DNA of 64,000 nucleotides, taken from the NCBI GenBank assembly GCA_023457355.1, contig JAEWLW010000080.1, positions 1 to 64,000 on the forward strand, given 5' to 3'. The stretch is from Bacillota bacterium. GTDB taxonomy: Bacteria > Bacillota > Clostridia > Oscillospirales > Ruminococcaceae. Within the stretch, counting starts at the first letter, position 1, and the number at the start of each line of letters is the position of its first letter. Shown here piece by piece: positions 43,800 through 52,353 of the stretch. The notes below the pieces were generated by a model that was not told where the DNA came from, ran no database searches, and saw only the letters and a list, made by a program, of their open reading frames with translations. The position numbers and the translations under genes were made by a program.

Positions 43800-44927
43800 T
43801 CAATCATTGTTTCGTATTACAACGCCTTCGGCGTCATTGTCATAATAATCGCTGTCGGTGTCCTCAAAGTCCCAGCTGAAGTCAAACAGCGAATCGGTTT
43901 CATCCTGCGATGGCGGCATATCGGAGGGCGCGGCCTCGCTGCCCTCGGGCGGGTAGGCCAGTTGCAGCGCCCATGGGTCGACCGGGTTCGCCGCGCAAAC
44001 GCCCGAATTCAGCAGCTCCGCAAGCTTAAAGCGGTTGATGCACAGCACCGAATAACCGTGGTAGGTCACACCGTAAACCGGCAGCGTCTGTATGGTGATG
44101 CTGTCGGTCGAAAGGCTCATGCCGACGTCGATAAGCGAGCGTATTTCGGAAAACGGGACGGTTGTTTTAACATGGCCGAAATTTTGAGCCGCAATTTTAA
44201 GTGTCTTGAACTTGCCGAGATTTTTGACCGACTGCATGGCGGCAAATAAAAATTGCTTTTGCACCTTAAGCCGGTCGAGATCCCCCATTTCGTAGCCCTT
44301 GCGGTAACGCAGCAGCCACTCCGCCTGTTCTCCGCTGAGGGTCTGAGGGCCGCTTGCGATGGTTTTGCCCGGCAAAAACGTGATGGGGCGCTCTAAATCC
44401 ACCGTGACGCCGCCCACCGAATCGACCAGCGCGCGCACCCCCGCCAGCGTGATGACAGCCGTGCCGTCAACCTTTAGCCCAAGCTGGGAAGTGACGATGT
44501 GCCGGATATTTTTAGCCGGGTCGTCGGTGTTGAAATTAAGGCAGGCGGAATTAATTTTCCCGGTGGTATATTGTGTCCCCACGAACAGGTCGCGCGGAAT
44601 TTGCAGCACCTGAACGCGCCGGTTGGTTAAATCAAGCTGCGCATAGATAATCACATCCGCAAGAGAGCGGGTGTGGTCAATGCCGCAAAGCAGCAGCCCA
44701 TACTGCTTGCCGGTTTTCAGCTGTGCGGGCAGGTCCGCGGAATAATCCGCGTCCTGTGCCTCGTTGAGCGACTGCGGCTGCTGAGAAACCGCCGCGTTTG
44801 GCGTTTTCTCAACCGGCGGCAACCGCCTGCGCTGTCTGGCAATCAGCGCCGAGGTAACCAGCGCCGACGCGGCGAACAACCCCACACATGTCAAAACTGA
44901 AAGCAACACCCTGGATTTTTGCGACAA
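43800..44927 (-). CDS. LytR-CpsA-Psr family cell-envelope transferase
   Basis: 375 aa. One N-terminal helix (residues 7-29) anchors the protein; the LCP domain lies outside. Conserved elements include YGLLLCGIDHTRSLADVIIYAQLD, QIPRDLFVGTQ with the phosphate-binding Arg, SVGGVTVDLERPI and LLRYRKGYEMGDLDRLKVQK. LCP enzymes attach teichoic acids or capsule glycopolymers to peptidoglycan. An acidic tail rich in Asp (DFEDTDSDYYDND) is unusual. It lies between nadD-yqeK and rsfS, a common location in this gene cluster. Confidence 0.92.
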   Translation of the reverse strand: MSQKSRVLLSVLTCVGLFAASALVTSALIARQRRRLPPVEKTPNAAVSQQPQSLNEAQDADYSADLPAQLKTGKQYGLLLCGIDHTRSLADVIIYAQLDLTNRRVQVLQIPRDLFVGTQYTTGKINSACLNFNTDDPAKNIRHIVTSQLGLKVDGTAVITLAGVRALVDSVGGVTVDLERPITFLPGKTIASGPQTLSGEQAEWLLRYRKGYEMGDLDRLKVQKQFLFAAMQSVKNLGKFKTLKIAAQNFGHVKTTVPFSEIRSLIDVGMSLSTDSITIQTLPVYGVTYHGYSVLCINRFKLAELLNSGVCAANPVDPWALQLAYPPEGSEAAPSDMPPSQDETDSLFDFSWDFEDTDSDYYDNDAEGVVIRNND

Positions 44928-44950
44928 CCGACACAGCTCCCTTTTGAGCC

Positions 44951-46126
44951 TTAACCCTCCTGCGCTGTTTGCAGCAGATACTGGTTATAGGCGTTTAGGG
45001 TATCAGTCAGCACGGGCGCGCCGTTTTCAAGCAGCTTTTTAAGCGTAAACTGCAGCGATTCCAGCATGGCGGCTTCTATCGAGCGGTGGGCCTTGGCGCG
45101 CAGCGCCTCAACACCCGGATAATCTCTGTCCACCGAAATCAGATCCGCCAGATAGATAATTTCCTCGATGCGCGTCATATTCCCACGGCCCGTGGTGTGA
45201 TACCTTACCGCATCTATTATTTGGGCGTTTAGCACCGATAATTCACATTGAATGTAAATTGCTGCCGCAAAACCGTGCCATACCGGAAAGCTTTTTAGAA
45301 ATACCGGGTCTTTAATTATATCAGAACCTGCCAGAAGATTCAACATTTCCTCCCTGCCGCGCTCTTTGCAGCAGTCGTGAATCAACCCTGCCAGATAGGC
45401 GACATCACCGTTTTCGCCCCAGGTCTGGGCAAGGCGCAGCGCCTCGCTGGCGACATTGAGCGAATGGGTGAACCGGTCCCGCGAAAGAATGCCCCGCAGC
45501 CACGCGGTGAGCTGGTCCAAATCCACCAGCAGCTTTTGCGTGCGGCCGTAAAGTCCGTTTTGAACAATATAGCGTTCGACAAGCGGCGGCAGGTTCTCGG
45601 ATGCCTGCCCGTGCGTGCGCAGGTCGCTGGAGCTTACAATGAGCGGATTAACCGCCACCACCTCGGCGCGGGCACCCGCGGCCAGCAGCTTTTCGCGCTG
45701 TGCCAGCAGCTTTTGGTGCTCGTCCGCCTCGCGCGGGATGGCGACAATTTTGGCCAGACGCATAATTTCGGCGGCGCAGCGCCACTCTTCCACCGTGTAG
45801 AACATGTCGCTGCCCACCAGCAGGATCAACTCATCCCGCGGGCGCTCGACAGCCAGCAGCCGCAGCGTATCAACGGTGTAGCTTTTGCCGCCGCGCTGAA
45901 TTTCAATATCGCTTACCTGAACCTGCGGATTATCCCGCACCGCAAGGCGGCACATGGCCAGCCGGTGCCGGGCGTCGATGACGTCGCCGCTCTCCTTATG
46001 CGGCGGCACCGCCGTCGGAATAAGCAGGAGTTCGTCAAGGGAGAGCGCCTCGATCAGGTGCGCGATAAGCGAGAGGTGCCCGTTGTGGATGGGGTTAAAC
46101 GTTCCGCCGAAAATGCCTACCTTCAT
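44951..46126 (-). CDS. nadD: Fused nicotinate-nucleotide adenylyltransferase (NadD) and HD-domain phosphohydrolase (YqeK)
   Basis: 391 aa. The first half has the NadD active site GGTFNPIHNGHL (residues 7-18) and ISSSDLR-like VSSSDLRTHG near 183. The second half (about 205-391) is the YqeK HD domain, with THSLNVASEALRLA and LAGLIHDCCKERG providing the metal ligands and VRYHTTGRGNMTRIEEI following. NadD makes deamido-NAD; YqeK hydrolyses Ap4A symmetrically. In Bacillus they are separate adjacent genes, so this is a fusion. The ATG is chosen with AGAGGT upstream; earlier reading is repeat-derived. Confidence 0.94.
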   Translation of the reverse strand: MKVGIFGGTFNPIHNGHLSLIAHLIEALSLDELLLIPTAVPPHKESGDVIDARHRLAMCRLAVRDNPQVQVSDIEIQRGGKSYTVDTLRLLAVERPRDELILLVGSDMFYTVEEWRCAAEIMRLAKIVAIPREADEHQKLLAQREKLLAAGARAEVVAVNPLIVSSSDLRTHGQASENLPPLVERYIVQNGLYGRTQKLLVDLDQLTAWLRGILSRDRFTHSLNVASEALRLAQTWGENGDVAYLAGLIHDCCKERGREEMLNLLAGSDIIKDPVFLKSFPVWHGFAAAIYIQCELSVLNAQIIDAVRYHTTGRGNMTRIEEIIYLADLISVDRDYPGVEALRAKAHRSIEAAMLESLQFTLKKLLENGAPVLTDTLNAYNQYLLQTAQEG

Positions 46127-46139
46127 GTTGCTGTACCTC

Positions 46140-46322
46140 TTTGCCGCGTGTGATTGCGTTTGGGGTGCTTCTTTGTAAAGCCGAAAACGACGGGGAATTG
46201 ACTGAGAACGCGTCAACGCAGCGTGAAAAGCGCCGGAAAGCCGGATGTGCCCCGGCTTTTTCAACGCAGCAATGCGCTTTCAGCGGCGTTCCCCAAAGCC
46301 TGAATTTCAAAGAATATCCCTA
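46140..46322. repeat. MITE-like element, family B (decayed)
   Basis: Ends GGGGTGCTTCTTTGTAAA and TTTCAAAGAATATCCC are imperfect inverted repeats. The interior has GGATGTGCCCCGG and TTTTCAACGCAGCAATGCGC blocks shared with the other family B copies. First of three consecutive elements in the nadD-yhbY gap. Confidence 0.5.
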
Positions 46323-46463
46323 AAGCTTGTTTGTAAATTCGCTGTAAAGGCGCAGCTTCAGGGCAAAAGTGCAGGAATACGGTATGTATCCCGAGTTTTT
46401 TGAAGCAGAAGATGCACTTTACAGCAGAAGGACATCCGGTTTTTATTTTACAAACGGCCCTTA
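46323..46463. repeat. MITE-like element, family B
   Basis: Ends TAAAGCTTGTTTGTAAA and TTTACAAACGGCCCTTA are inverted repeats with a few mismatches. The interior contains GCAGGAATACGGTATGTATCC, close to the GGAATACCGGATGTATTCC core of the other copies. Confidence 0.55.
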
Positions 46464-46624
46464 GAGCCTGTATTCACAAGTAAGGAATGCCGGATTGGCG
46501 TCTGAATTTTGTGTTGGGCAAGGCAAAAAGCGCCGGTATACTGGCTGTATTCCGAGTATTTTTAACACGGCACAACGCAAAATGCGCCGTTAAAACAATC
46601 GTTTTGAACGGTGAATACGGGCTC
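46464..46624. repeat. MITE-like element, family B, with TTA target duplication
   Basis: Terminal inverted repeats GAGCCTGTATTCAC and GTGAATACGGGCTC (one mismatch), flanked on both sides by TTA. The right-hand TTA (46625-46627) is also the stop codon of yhbY, so the element abuts the gene exactly. Interior GGGCAAGGCAAAAAGCGC is shared with family B. Confidence 0.7.
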
Positions 46625-46918
46625 TTAGTCCAGCGTGATAACCGGTTCCTTCTGGTTGCGGCGGAACAGCACAAAGCGCCGCCCAATCGCCTGAACAGAT
46701 ACCGCCCCCGTCTCCTGCGCCAGCAGCTCGGCCAACTCGCGCGCCGTGTAGGGCGAGGATTCGAGCACCGCACATTTGATCAGCTCGCGCTTGGCCAGCA
46801 TCTGGTCCACCATCGTAATCTGCTCGGGCGACAGCTCGTTTTTGCCAAACTGCGCGATGGTTTCTAAATTTTGCGCCAACCCTTTAAGCTTGGCGCGCTG
46901 TTTGGATGTAATCTCCAT
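46625..46918 (-). CDS. yhbY: YhbY/CRS1-type RNA-binding protein
   Basis: 97 aa CRM domain. It begins MEITSKQRAKLKGLAQNLE, continues with VQFGKN-like IAQFGKNELSPEQI, then the helix and strand ELAELLAQETGAVSVQAIGRRFVLFRR with the conserved GxxG-like IGRR. YhbY associates with pre-50S particles. AGGAGAAA lies upstream. Its stop codon coincides with the end of a MITE-like element. It lies between rdgB and nadD-yqeK, the usual place in Gram-positive bacteria. Confidence 0.93.
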   Translation of the reverse strand: MEITSKQRAKLKGLAQNLETIAQFGKNELSPEQITMVDQMLAKRELIKCAVLESSPYTARELAELLAQETGAVSVQAIGRRFVLFRRNQKEPVITLD

Positions 46919-46994
46919 GTTTTCTCCTCAATACGGGCGATGCCCGGTTTGTTTGTACTGTTGCCACTGTTAAAGAAGCGTTTTATAAATGACC

Positions 46995-47235
46995 GCTTTG
47001 ATCAAACTTTTTAAAAGCCTGTGGATTATTGACAGAGCCGCGGCGGTTATTCATGCCGTCCGCTGCAATCAACCGGGAAAAGCGGCCGCGAGCGCCACCT
47101 TTACGCGGGCGGTTTGGGTGAAGCCCCGCGCGTATTATTCAAAAAGCGCAGGAGGGAAAGCCAAAACAATCCGGCAGATGGGCCCGACGCAAAGAACCCC
47201 GCAGAGGGCTCTTCAATGCCGCCCAAAGCGGCACC
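46995..47235 (-). repeat. Decayed family A repeat, copy A5
   Basis: GATCAAACTTTTTAAAAGCC, CATGCCGTCCGCTG, AAGCGCAGGAGGG and AAAACAATCC line up in order with A3 (TCAAGCTTTTTCAAAAGC, CATGCCGCCCGCTG, AAGCGCAGGAG, AAAACAGTCC). It is much more diverged, so it is an older insertion. It fills most of the gap between yhbY and rdgB. Confidence 0.5.
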
Positions 47236-47263
47236 GTTTCTTTTGCGCGGGGGCCGCCGGGCA

Positions 47264-47851
47264 TTACAGCAGTTGCTCAATTTCAGCCAGCATGGCGCGC
47301 AGCGCCTGACCGCGGTGGCTGACCGCGTCCTTCTCAGCGTCGGACATATCGGAACTGCTCTTTTCGCCGACGTAGAATATCGGGTCGTAGCCAAAGCCGT
47401 TTTCGCCGCTGGGCCTATAGCCTATCTTGCCCTCAAATGTGCCGTGGAACACATGCGCGCCCTGCGCTGTGACCAGTGCGACGGCGCACTCAAAGCGAGC
47501 GGTGCGTTTTTCATCCGGCGTGCCGTCAAGCGCCTTGATGATGGCGGCGTTTTTAACGGTGTAGGGCGTGTCCTCGCCGAGATACCGCGCCGAATAAACG
47601 CCCGGGCGTCCGTCCAGCGCGTCGATGCACAGCCCCGAATCGTCCGCCATGGTTGGCAAGCCGGTTTTAGCAAACACGGCGCGCGCCTTGATCAGCGCGT
47701 TTTCGGCAAAGGTCTCGCCGTCCTCAACAATGCTTTTGAGCAGCGCGGGGTCCTCCGGCGAAACCACGTCGATACCCTTTGGCGCCAGCATGCGGGCAAA
47801 CTCGGCCAGCTTGCCCTTGTTATGGGTGGCGGCCACCAGTATTTTACGCAT
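47264..47851 (-). CDS. rdgB: XTP/dITP diphosphatase (RdgB/HAM1)
   Basis: 195 aa. N-terminal ILVAATHNKGKLAEF binds the nucleotide phosphates, PTMADDSGLCIDALDGRPGVYSARY carries the catalytic Asp pair, and FGYDPIFYVGE and VSHRGQALRAM complete the pocket. It removes non-canonical purine nucleoside triphosphates. The ATG at 47851 overlaps the ftsY stop codon by eight bases; the reading 14 codons longer lies inside ftsY. Confidence 0.95.
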   Translation of the reverse strand: MRKILVAATHNKGKLAEFARMLAPKGIDVVSPEDPALLKSIVEDGETFAENALIKARAVFAKTGLPTMADDSGLCIDALDGRPGVYSARYLGEDTPYTVKNAAIIKALDGTPDEKRTARFECAVALVTAQGAHVFHGTFEGKIGYRPSGENGFGYDPIFYVGEKSSSDMSDAEKDAVSHRGQALRAMLAEIEQLL

Positions 47852-48725
47852 CGGCGTCACCAAAAATTGCCTCGGCAAACTCGGCGGCGTCAAAGGGGTA
47901 GAGGTCGCTGACGCCCTCGCCCACGCCTACATACCGCACCGGAACGGCCACCTCGCTGGCGATGGCGATGACCACGCCGCCCTTGGCGGTGCCGTCCAGC
48001 TTGGTCAGAATAATGCCGTTGACGCCGGCGGCCTCTTTAAAGCGCCGCGCCTGTGAAAGCGCGTTCTGCCCCGTCGTGGCATCCACCACAAGCAGCACCT
48101 CCGGCACACAGTCCGGCAGCTCCTTGGCGATGACGCGGCGGATCTTTGAAAGCTCGTCCATCAGGTTCTGCTTGTTGTGCAGCCGCCCGGCGGTGTCGCA
48201 GATGATAACGTCGGCGCCGCGCGCCTTGCCCGCCTGCAGGGCGTCGTGTACAACGGCGGCGGGGTCGGAGCCCTGCGAATGGGCGATAACCGGCGTGTTT
48301 GTGCGCTCGCCCCAGATGGTCAGCTGCTCAATCGCCGCCGCGCGGAAGGTATCGGCCGCGGCCAGCAGCACCTTTTTGCCCTCACACGCAAAGCGCGCGG
48401 CCAACTTGCCGATGCTGGTGGTCTTGCCCACACCATTGACGCCGATCATCAGCAGCACGCGGGGCGAATCGGTGATGTTATCCGGGCATTGGACATCCAG
48501 AATTTTGCGCACCACCTCTTTGATGACCGGACGCAGCTCGGCGGCGTCGGTCAGCCGTTCTTTTTTAGCCCGCTCGCGCAGCTTTGAAACAATCAGCTCC
48601 GCCGTCTGCACCCCGACATCCGCCATGATAAGCTGTTCTTCCAGCTCTTCAAAGTAGCCGTCGTCGATGCGTGCGGAAAAGGAAATTTTCCGCAGCCCCG
48701 CGCTGATATTTGAAAAAAGGCCCAT
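47844..48725 (-). CDS. ftsY: Signal recognition particle receptor FtsY
   Basis: 293 aa, essentially the NG domain without the acidic A domain. G1 is GVNGVGKTTSIGKLA (residues 95-109), then AADTFRAAAIEQL, the G3 motif DTAGRLHNK and the G4 motif TKLDGTAKGG, ending with the membrane-targeting GVGEGVSDLYPFD. It docks SRP-bound ribosomes at the membrane. It lies 18 bases after smc. An smc-ftsY pairing is typical of Firmicutes. Confidence 0.97.
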   Translation of the reverse strand: MGLFSNISAGLRKISFSARIDDGYFEELEEQLIMADVGVQTAELIVSKLRERAKKERLTDAAELRPVIKEVVRKILDVQCPDNITDSPRVLLMIGVNGVGKTTSIGKLAARFACEGKKVLLAAADTFRAAAIEQLTIWGERTNTPVIAHSQGSDPAAVVHDALQAGKARGADVIICDTAGRLHNKQNLMDELSKIRRVIAKELPDCVPEVLLVVDATTGQNALSQARRFKEAAGVNGIILTKLDGTAKGGVVIAIASEVAVPVRYVGVGEGVSDLYPFDAAEFAEAIFGDADA

Positions 48726-48743
48726 GTTAACCCCTCCTTAAAG

Positions 48744-51700
48744 TCATTTTATGTTAAAGCTCTTCTCAATTTCCGAAACGTTGAGCATCAGAAGCTTGGA
48801 TACGCCCTCCTCCTGCATGGTGACGCCGTAAAGCACGTCGGCTTCTTCCATCGTCCCGCGGCGGTGGGTGATGGTGATAAACTGCGTCCTTTCGGTGAGA
48901 GTGCGTAAGTACGCGGCAAAGCGCGAGACGTTCACATCGTCGAGCGCCGCCTCAATTTCGTCCATCAGGCAGAACGGCGACGGATTGACCTTTAAAATGG
49001 CGAAGAAGATGGCAATCGCCACAAACGCCTGCTCGCCGCCCGAGAGCGCCGCAAGGTTCTTAATCAGCTTGCCCGGCGGATGCACCGTTATTTCAATGCC
49101 GCTTTCCAGCACATCGGCGGGGTCGGTCAGCGAAAGCGAAGCGCTGCCACCCTCGAACAGTTCCCGGAATGTTTTTCCGAAGTTGCGGTTGATCGCCTCA
49201 AACTTTTCGGTGAAAATATCACACATCTGGCTGGTCAGCTCAGTAATCAGTTTGCCCAGCTCCGCTTTGGCGCGCTCGACGTCGGTCAGCTGCCGCGTCA
49301 GCTCGCCGTGGCGGGCCGATACCTCTTTATATTCCTCAATGGCGTCGACATTCACCGAGCCCAGCGCCTTGATTCTGCTGCGCAGTTCGGAGAGCCTGCG
49401 GTTTGCGGCGGCGATATCCGCCACCCGGTCGGCGATGCTCTCAGCCGCGGACTGGGTCAGCTCATATTCGTCGTAAAGCTTTGCAACAAGGGCGTCCCGC
49501 TCGGCCCCAACGGCATTTTTCTGTTCGCCCAGCCGCACAACCTCGCGGTAGAGGCCGTCGCGGCGGGCGCTTTCCTCCCGCTCCCTGGCGCGCAGCTCGG
49601 CGCAGCGGCGTTCGCTTCCTTCGCGCTCACGCATGGTCTGCGCCACCAGCGCCTGCGCGTTTTGCGCATAAGCATGGCCCTGTTCCAGCTTTTCGCCCAG
49701 CTCTGATATCTGGGCATGCGCCGCCTCTATCTGCGTGCGCAGCTGCGCAATTTTTTGCGTGTTTTCGCCGCTTTGTGCGCGGGCGGCGCCAATCTGCTCG
49801 GTTAACCGGGCGATGTCGCCCTCTGCGGCGGCGATGTCGCGCGCACACAGCGCCGTTTGGGTGGCGCTGTCGTTTTGTTCGCCCAGCAGCGCATCGCGCT
49901 GTGCGTTTAATTCGGCGCTGCGCGCACTGGCCGCGGCAATTTCGCCTTGCAGCGCCTCCAGTTCCGCCGAAAGCGTTTCGGTCAGCGTTTTGGCGCTGCC
50001 GCTTTTCAGCTTCATCTCTTCGATGCGGCCGGTCAGCGCCTCACGTTCGGCAGCGGTTTCGCGCATCAGGCGCTCGGCCTCTTTCAACCGTATGGCGGCG
50101 GCCGAAAGCTCGGCCGTGCAGCGGACCTTGTCCTCCTCGCAGGTTCTGCGCCGGGCAGCGATGGCCCCCAGCTCGGCATCCACTGCGGCCAAGTCGGCAG
50201 CGAGAACCTCGCGCCGCTCGGCCGTCGCTTTGCTTTGCGCTTCAAACGCTTCGCACTGCTGGTTTAAACGGTCGATCTCGCCCTGCCGGCCCAGAATGCC
50301 CGCCGATTTGGCCGTGTAACCACCGGTCATGGCGCCGCCGGCGTTAACCACCTGTCCGTCAAGCGTAACGATGCGAAAGCGGTAGCCAAACTTTTTGGCG
50401 ATGCTAACGGCGGCGTCCAGATCCTCGGCCACCACCACGCGCCCTAAGAGCGAAGTGATAACGCCGTCATACCGCTGGTCATAGCGGACAAGGTCGCAGG
50501 CCAGCCCGACAAAGCCGGCCATGCTGTCCACACCGCGCAGGTCCAGCCGGTTGCCCCGAACCGACGTCATGGGCAAAAAGGTTGCACGCCCCGCTCTCGC
50601 CGATTGCAACAGTCCGATGGCGCGTTTGCCCGCCTCCTCGTTATCGGCGACGATGTTCTGCATCGCACCGCCGAGCGCCGTCTCAATCGCGACGGTGTGT
50701 GCGTCCGCAACGGCGATAAGGGACGATACCGGCCCGTGCAGTCCCCTGGCGGCCCCTGCGCGCGCCTGATTCATGATGTATTTGATGGAGGGGCCAAAGC
50801 CCTCCATGTTCTTGTCCATGTCGGAAAGCAACCGCGCGCGGGAACGGCGCTCGCCTATTTTCTGGCGCAGCTCGTTGAGCTGGCGGTCCAGCTCCTCGAC
50901 CTTTTGCCTGCGGGTGCCCTGCTTTAGCAGGTAACCTTTCGCTTCGTTATCCAGCGAGACCAGCGTCTCTTCAATTTCTTCCAGAAGCTGCTCGCACTCG
51001 CGTCTGTCGTTCTGCGCGTCGGCAACCGCCTGCTCACGGGCGCTTTGCGCCTGGGAGATCGCCGCAATGCGCTCGGCGCTTTCGCCTAACAGCGTTGCGG
51101 CCGCGGCGGAATCGAGTCTGGCGCTCTCAATCGCTTCAAATGCACCGGCGCGGCGGATTCTCAGCGCGTTGAGAACCGTGGCGCAGCTTTGCTGCTCGGC
51201 CGCCAATGCGTTTAACTGCTGCGTCAGCGTCTCCTTTTGCGCCGCCAGCGCCGCCAGCATCTGCTGCCGCTGTGCCAGCGCCTGCCGCGCGGCTTCCAGT
51301 TCGGTTTCCACTTCGTTCTGGGAGCGGCCGGCCTGTTCAATCTGCGCCTCTATTTCGGCGATTGACCGCTCGTGATGGCTGATATCGTTTTGCAGCACCG
51401 CCTTTTGTGACTCATAGGACGCGGCCAGCTCGGTAAAACGGTTGATTTCGCCGCGCTGGGTTTCAATGGCAATCATCAGTGCGCGGCCCCGCTCCATCTC
51501 CTCGGCAAATTCCTGCTCGAATTCGGTCACGGTACTGTCGGCCGCGTCAAAATCGGCCTGCGCCAGCAGAAGCTTATCTTCAATGGCGGCGGCTTTCGTG
51601 CTCAGTTGCGTCAGTGTGTGCATCCACACCGAAACCTCAAGCTGGCGCTTTTCACCCGCCAGCGCCAAAAACTGCTGCGCTTTTTCCGACTGTTGTTTAA

Positions 51701-52316
51701 GCGGCGCCAAACGCCCGTCCAGTTCGGCCAGAATGTCGCGCAGGCGCAAAAGGTTGTCCTCCGCCAGTGCCAGGCGGCGTTCCGCCTCGGTTTTGCGGTA
51801 GCGGAATTTTGAGATGCCCGCCGCCTCCTCAAAAATCTCCCGGCGTTCCTTTGAGCGGGCCGATACGATCTCGGCGACGCGGCCCTGCCCGATGATGGAA
51901 TAGCCGTCGCGCCCAAGGCCGGTATCCATAAACAGCTCGTTGATATCCTTTAAGCGCACCTGTGCGCCGTTGATGCGGTATTCACTGTCGCCCGAGCGGT
52001 AAAGCCTGCGGGTGATGACGACCTCGTCGCAGTCCATGCCCGCCATCGAGCGGTCGGCGTTGTCTATATTTAAGGTGACGGCGGCATAGCCCTGCGCTTT
52101 TCGCGCCTGCGTGCCGCCGAAGATGACGTCTTCCATCTTGCCGCCGCGCAGCGTGCGGGTGGACTGCTCGCCCAGAACCCAGCGCACCGCGTCGGCGATA
52201 TTGCTCTTGCCGGAGCCGTTCGGGCCGATAACGGCGGTGATGCCGTCATTAAATTCAAGGGTTGTGCGGTCGGCAAAGGACTTAAACCCCTGAATGTCGA
52301 GTGATTTCAGTCGCAA
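48744..52316 (-). CDS. smc: Chromosome segregation protein SMC
   Basis: 1190 aa. Walker A GPNGSGKSNIADAVRW (residues 32-47) lies at the N terminus. Two long coiled coils rich in Glu, Ala and Gln (about 170-500 and 670-1000) flank the hinge (KNMEGFGPSIKYIMNQARAG onward, near 500-660). The C-terminal signature LSGGEQAFVAIAIFFAIL is followed by Walker B PFCLMDEIEAALDD. It forms condensin with ScpA/ScpB, which are not encoded here. It follows the radical SAM gene by 37 bases. Confidence 0.98.
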   Translation of the reverse strand: MRLKSLDIQGFKSFADRTTLEFNDGITAVIGPNGSGKSNIADAVRWVLGEQSTRTLRGGKMEDVIFGGTQARKAQGYAAVTLNIDNADRSMAGMDCDEVVITRRLYRSGDSEYRINGAQVRLKDINELFMDTGLGRDGYSIIGQGRVAEIVSARSKERREIFEEAAGISKFRYRKTEAERRLALAEDNLLRLRDILAELDGRLAPLKQQSEKAQQFLALAGEKRQLEVSVWMHTLTQLSTKAAAIEDKLLLAQADFDAADSTVTEFEQEFAEEMERGRALMIAIETQRGEINRFTELAASYESQKAVLQNDISHHERSIAEIEAQIEQAGRSQNEVETELEAARQALAQRQQMLAALAAQKETLTQQLNALAAEQQSCATVLNALRIRRAGAFEAIESARLDSAAAATLLGESAERIAAISQAQSAREQAVADAQNDRRECEQLLEEIEETLVSLDNEAKGYLLKQGTRRQKVEELDRQLNELRQKIGERRSRARLLSDMDKNMEGFGPSIKYIMNQARAGAARGLHGPVSSLIAVADAHTVAIETALGGAMQNIVADNEEAGKRAIGLLQSARAGRATFLPMTSVRGNRLDLRGVDSMAGFVGLACDLVRYDQRYDGVITSLLGRVVVAEDLDAAVSIAKKFGYRFRIVTLDGQVVNAGGAMTGGYTAKSAGILGRQGEIDRLNQQCEAFEAQSKATAERREVLAADLAAVDAELGAIAARRRTCEEDKVRCTAELSAAAIRLKEAERLMRETAAEREALTGRIEEMKLKSGSAKTLTETLSAELEALQGEIAAASARSAELNAQRDALLGEQNDSATQTALCARDIAAAEGDIARLTEQIGAARAQSGENTQKIAQLRTQIEAAHAQISELGEKLEQGHAYAQNAQALVAQTMREREGSERRCAELRAREREESARRDGLYREVVRLGEQKNAVGAERDALVAKLYDEYELTQSAAESIADRVADIAAANRRLSELRSRIKALGSVNVDAIEEYKEVSARHGELTRQLTDVERAKAELGKLITELTSQMCDIFTEKFEAINRNFGKTFRELFEGGSASLSLTDPADVLESGIEITVHPPGKLIKNLAALSGGEQAFVAIAIFFAILKVNPSPFCLMDEIEAALDDVNVSRFAAYLRTLTERTQFITITHRRGTMEEADVLYGVTMQEEGVSKLLMLNVSEIEKSFNIK

Positions 52317-52353
52317 AGCAGCACCTTCCTTCCTGCAAGTTTAAAACCTGTGC

